Source: CAXBCP01 sp047638395 (GTDB lineage: Bacteria; Pseudomonadota; Alphaproteobacteria; MPNO01; UBA830). Taken from it: 64,000 bases of DNA. Where the stretch lies: NCBI GenBank assembly GCA_047638395.1, contig JBLIMV010000006.1, forward strand, positions 119,846-183,845. The letters are read 5' to 3'. Below the pieces are notes generated by a model. The model had not been told where the DNA came from, made no database searches, and worked only from the letters and a program-made list of their open reading frames with translations. Position numbers and translations under genes: made by a program. Positions 62,582 through 64,000 of the stretch are shown in pieces. The stretch's first letter is position 1. Each line of letters starts with the position of its first letter.

Positions 62582-63739
62582 ATGTTGGCAAAATACAGAT
62601 ACCCTCTCGCCGCGATTGTGCTTTTCTTGGCAGAGCGCGGCCTCGATGTGAGCGGGTACACAAATCTCCCGCTTGCCGTCATACTTTGGTTTATGGCCGG
62701 GGCGCTGGCGGTTATTTGGATATGGTCTTGGCTCCCTGAAAAGCCATTTAGAAGGAAATATATGGGACCGCTTATCCTGTTGGTTGTTAGTTTCGTCGGG
62801 GTCGGGACCGCAGTCGTGTGGTTTTCCAGACTGGCAGAGCGGGAAAAATCCCAAGAAGTCGTGCAGAACCTGCTTTTCCAGAAATTCGCTTTGTTCTGGG
62901 TCGAGGGGGAAAAGCATCACTATCAAATTGGCGTTGTCACAAAATTTTTCAATTTCGACGACAAACCGTACCAAATAAACGGCATTGTCCTTGATCTTGA
63001 AAATTGGACGTTTTTCCCTCGCGGCAGTTACCACCTTCGGAGCCTCACTCAACTTGAGGATCGCGCAGAATTAGTCGAGGATAATTATGTAAAATCGGGT
63101 GCAGAGGCGTACTTCAAGAAGCTTCTACCCGTTAAGTTCGATCTGACAATCAACGGCGGCGACACACCGGAGTTAGTCCTTCGTGGCAGGTGGAGCCTAA
63201 GAACAAAAGACCACACAGTAGCCGTCATTCCACCATTGTATTCCGTTCATCCGCGACCGTTGTCCACTCAAGAATGGGACGATCTTCTTAAATCACAGTC
63301 TCAAATCACTTTCGATGATTTGTATTTTAAAAAGGTCCCCGAACGCCCCCCTGCGGACATGGTCGATTCGAGTTATTTGGTTTTCAACGCGGATAGAAGC
63401 GCAAATATCGACAATCCGTATTTTGCTGAAACGCTCGCTGCGCGTGGCCCTAATGGGGTTATCGTGTTTATTCGAGGGAAGGCAGACGTTCCGACGGATC
63501 GCGGATGGGTGATGCTCGGCAATACATACAGCGAAGCCTGGGCGGATTCCCGAAAGCTCGAACTATACAACTCAATTCATCCTCCCGACGAAGAGGGCCT
63601 GCCGCGAGCAATTGGCTTCTTCGCTGGTCTGGAAAATGAAATGGCAGGTCAGTTGAACAGACCGCTTGCCGCGCCCACGACAAGGGCGGCTGATATTTTA
63701 GAATTTTCACCGGACGATAAAAATAGTGGCTCGCCGTAA
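62582..63739 (+). CDS. Unrecognised membrane-anchored protein, island cargo
   Basis: 385 residues. Three hydrophobic segments near the N-terminus (about 8-20, 29-50, 61-81) are followed by a coiled-coil-like RLAEREKSQEVVQN and a large soluble domain rich in beta strands, ending in a flexible tail. No family is recognised. The codon use and base composition differ from the neighbours, in keeping with the island origin. It could be a defence or surface protein, but nothing in the sequence shows which. Confidence 0.7.
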   Translation: MLAKYRYPLAAIVLFLAERGLDVSGYTNLPLAVILWFMAGALAVIWIWSWLPEKPFRRKYMGPLILLVVSFVGVGTAVVWFSRLAEREKSQEVVQNLLFQKFALFWVEGEKHHYQIGVVTKFFNFDDKPYQINGIVLDLENWTFFPRGSYHLRSLTQLEDRAELVEDNYVKSGAEAYFKKLLPVKFDLTINGGDTPELVLRGRWSLRTKDHTVAVIPPLYSVHPRPLSTQEWDDLLKSQSQITFDDLYFKKVPERPPADMVDSSYLVFNADRSANIDNPYFAETLAARGPNGVIVFIRGKADVPTDRGWVMLGNTYSEAWADSRKLELYNSIHPPDEEGLPRAIGFFAGLENEMAGQLNRPLAAPTTRAADILEFSPDDKNSGSP

Positions 63740-63769
63740 ATAACGCCGACGGTATCAGAACACAAAGAA

Positions 63770-63817
63770 ACAAAAAGTTTGACGGAAAGTTGGACGGAGT
63801 TGGACGGAGTTGGACCG
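63770..63817 (+). repeat. Arm-type motif and GTTGGACGGA tandem repeats, right
   Basis: ACAAAAAGTTTGACGG (63770-63785) is followed by GTTGGACGGA at 63789 and 63799 and a partial copy at 63809. The first unit overlaps the inverted motif found at the left end. Direct repeats in this place fit integrase arm-binding sites. Confidence 0.65.
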
Positions 63818-63836
63818 TGCTTGTTGGAACAAAAGC

Positions 63837-63874
63837 AAAACCCCCAATTTCACGAATGAAATCAGGGGTTTAAG
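63837..63874 (-). terminator. Intrinsic terminator of tRNA-Lys, minus strand (island-borne)
   Basis: On the minus strand AACCCC-TGATTTCA pairs with TGAAAT-TGGGGGTT around a short loop, then TTTTGCTTTT follows. It lies directly downstream of the intact tRNA, inside the island, so the island supplied a new terminator at insertion. Confidence 0.75.
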
Positions 63875-63950
<76 letters not shown>

Positions 63951-64000
63951 TCAAGCGGCGAGACAGATACCAGAGCGTCTCATGCTTGTCGATAGGCTGC

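Noticed and set aside
62474..63052. 192-codon open frame on the minus strand in the island
   Set aside because: Antisense to the cargo gene, which has clear membrane helices; only the end of the frame (after 62582) is free, and it looks like at most a worn fragment.

Overview
The window is GC-rich, densely packed chromosomal DNA with many ATGA/GTGA stop-start overlaps. Gene content (three-component TRAP transporters, xanthine-dehydrogenase-family molybdenum hydroxylases, hydantoinase A/B proteins, an aryl-polyene cluster) points to a heterotrophic alphaproteobacterium, perhaps a marine or soil member of Rhodospirillales sensu lato. That placement is inferred from gene families and composition; no phylogenetic marker lies in the window. 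No transcriptional regulator gene was recognised anywhere in the 64 kb.

Region 1 (1-39.7 kb) is a run of catabolic operons. From the left: an EamA-type exporter (cut by the window edge) with a luciferase-like flavin monooxygenase; a TRAP transporter (fused DctQM plus DctP) with a FAH-family hydrolase and a CocE-type hydrolase; an FMN 2-hydroxyacid dehydrogenase with a VOC protein; a thiamine-diphosphate enzyme with a cupin, divergent from a second cupin and an epimerase; a complete three-subunit molybdenum hydroxylase with an enoyl-CoA hydratase; a stand-alone second molybdenum large subunit; then an operon-like series coding for TRAP P-Q-M, aconitase-type hydratase large and small subunits, hydantoinase B and A, and a flavoprotein. 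After that come a D-2-hydroxyacid dehydrogenase, a V4R-like sensor and a ketosteroid-dehydrogenase-like flavoprotein, an SDR, a dihydropyrimidinase, a DHDPS-family aldolase and a short reductive-dehalogenase-like iron-sulfur protein. Three copies of an 18-bp near-palindrome (12007, 18225, 20925) sit upstream of the TDP/cupin genes, the molybdenum hydroxylase operon and the lone molybdenum subunit, and suggest one shared regulator.

Region 2 (39.9-41.6 kb) holds envelope genes: a PagL-like lipid A deacylase and two small lipoproteins.

Region 3 (41.6-57.8 kb, all minus strand) is a colinear aryl-polyene (APE) pigment cluster, apeC to apeR followed by a phosphopantetheinyl transferase. Unusual points are an MIO-type aromatic/histidine ammonia-lyase inside the operon, a fused ligase-dehydratase (ApeH-ApeI), and separate glycosyltransferase and acyltransferase genes. 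The expected logic is: the ammonia-lyase makes an aryl acrylate, ApeH loads it on ApeE/F, ApeO-C/ApeR, ApeQ and ApeI/P elongate the polyene, and ApeD, the acyltransferase, the glycosyltransferase, ApeK, L, M and N attach and export it to the outer membrane.

Region 4 (57.9-62.2 kb) has a membrane sulfatase-fold protein, two methyltransferases and a small YLDPGTG membrane protein, probably envelope-related.

Region 5 (62.2-63.95 kb) is a 1.66-kb integrase-less island inserted at tRNA-Lys(CTT), flanked by a 46-bp duplication of the tRNA 3' end and carrying one unrecognised membrane-anchored protein.
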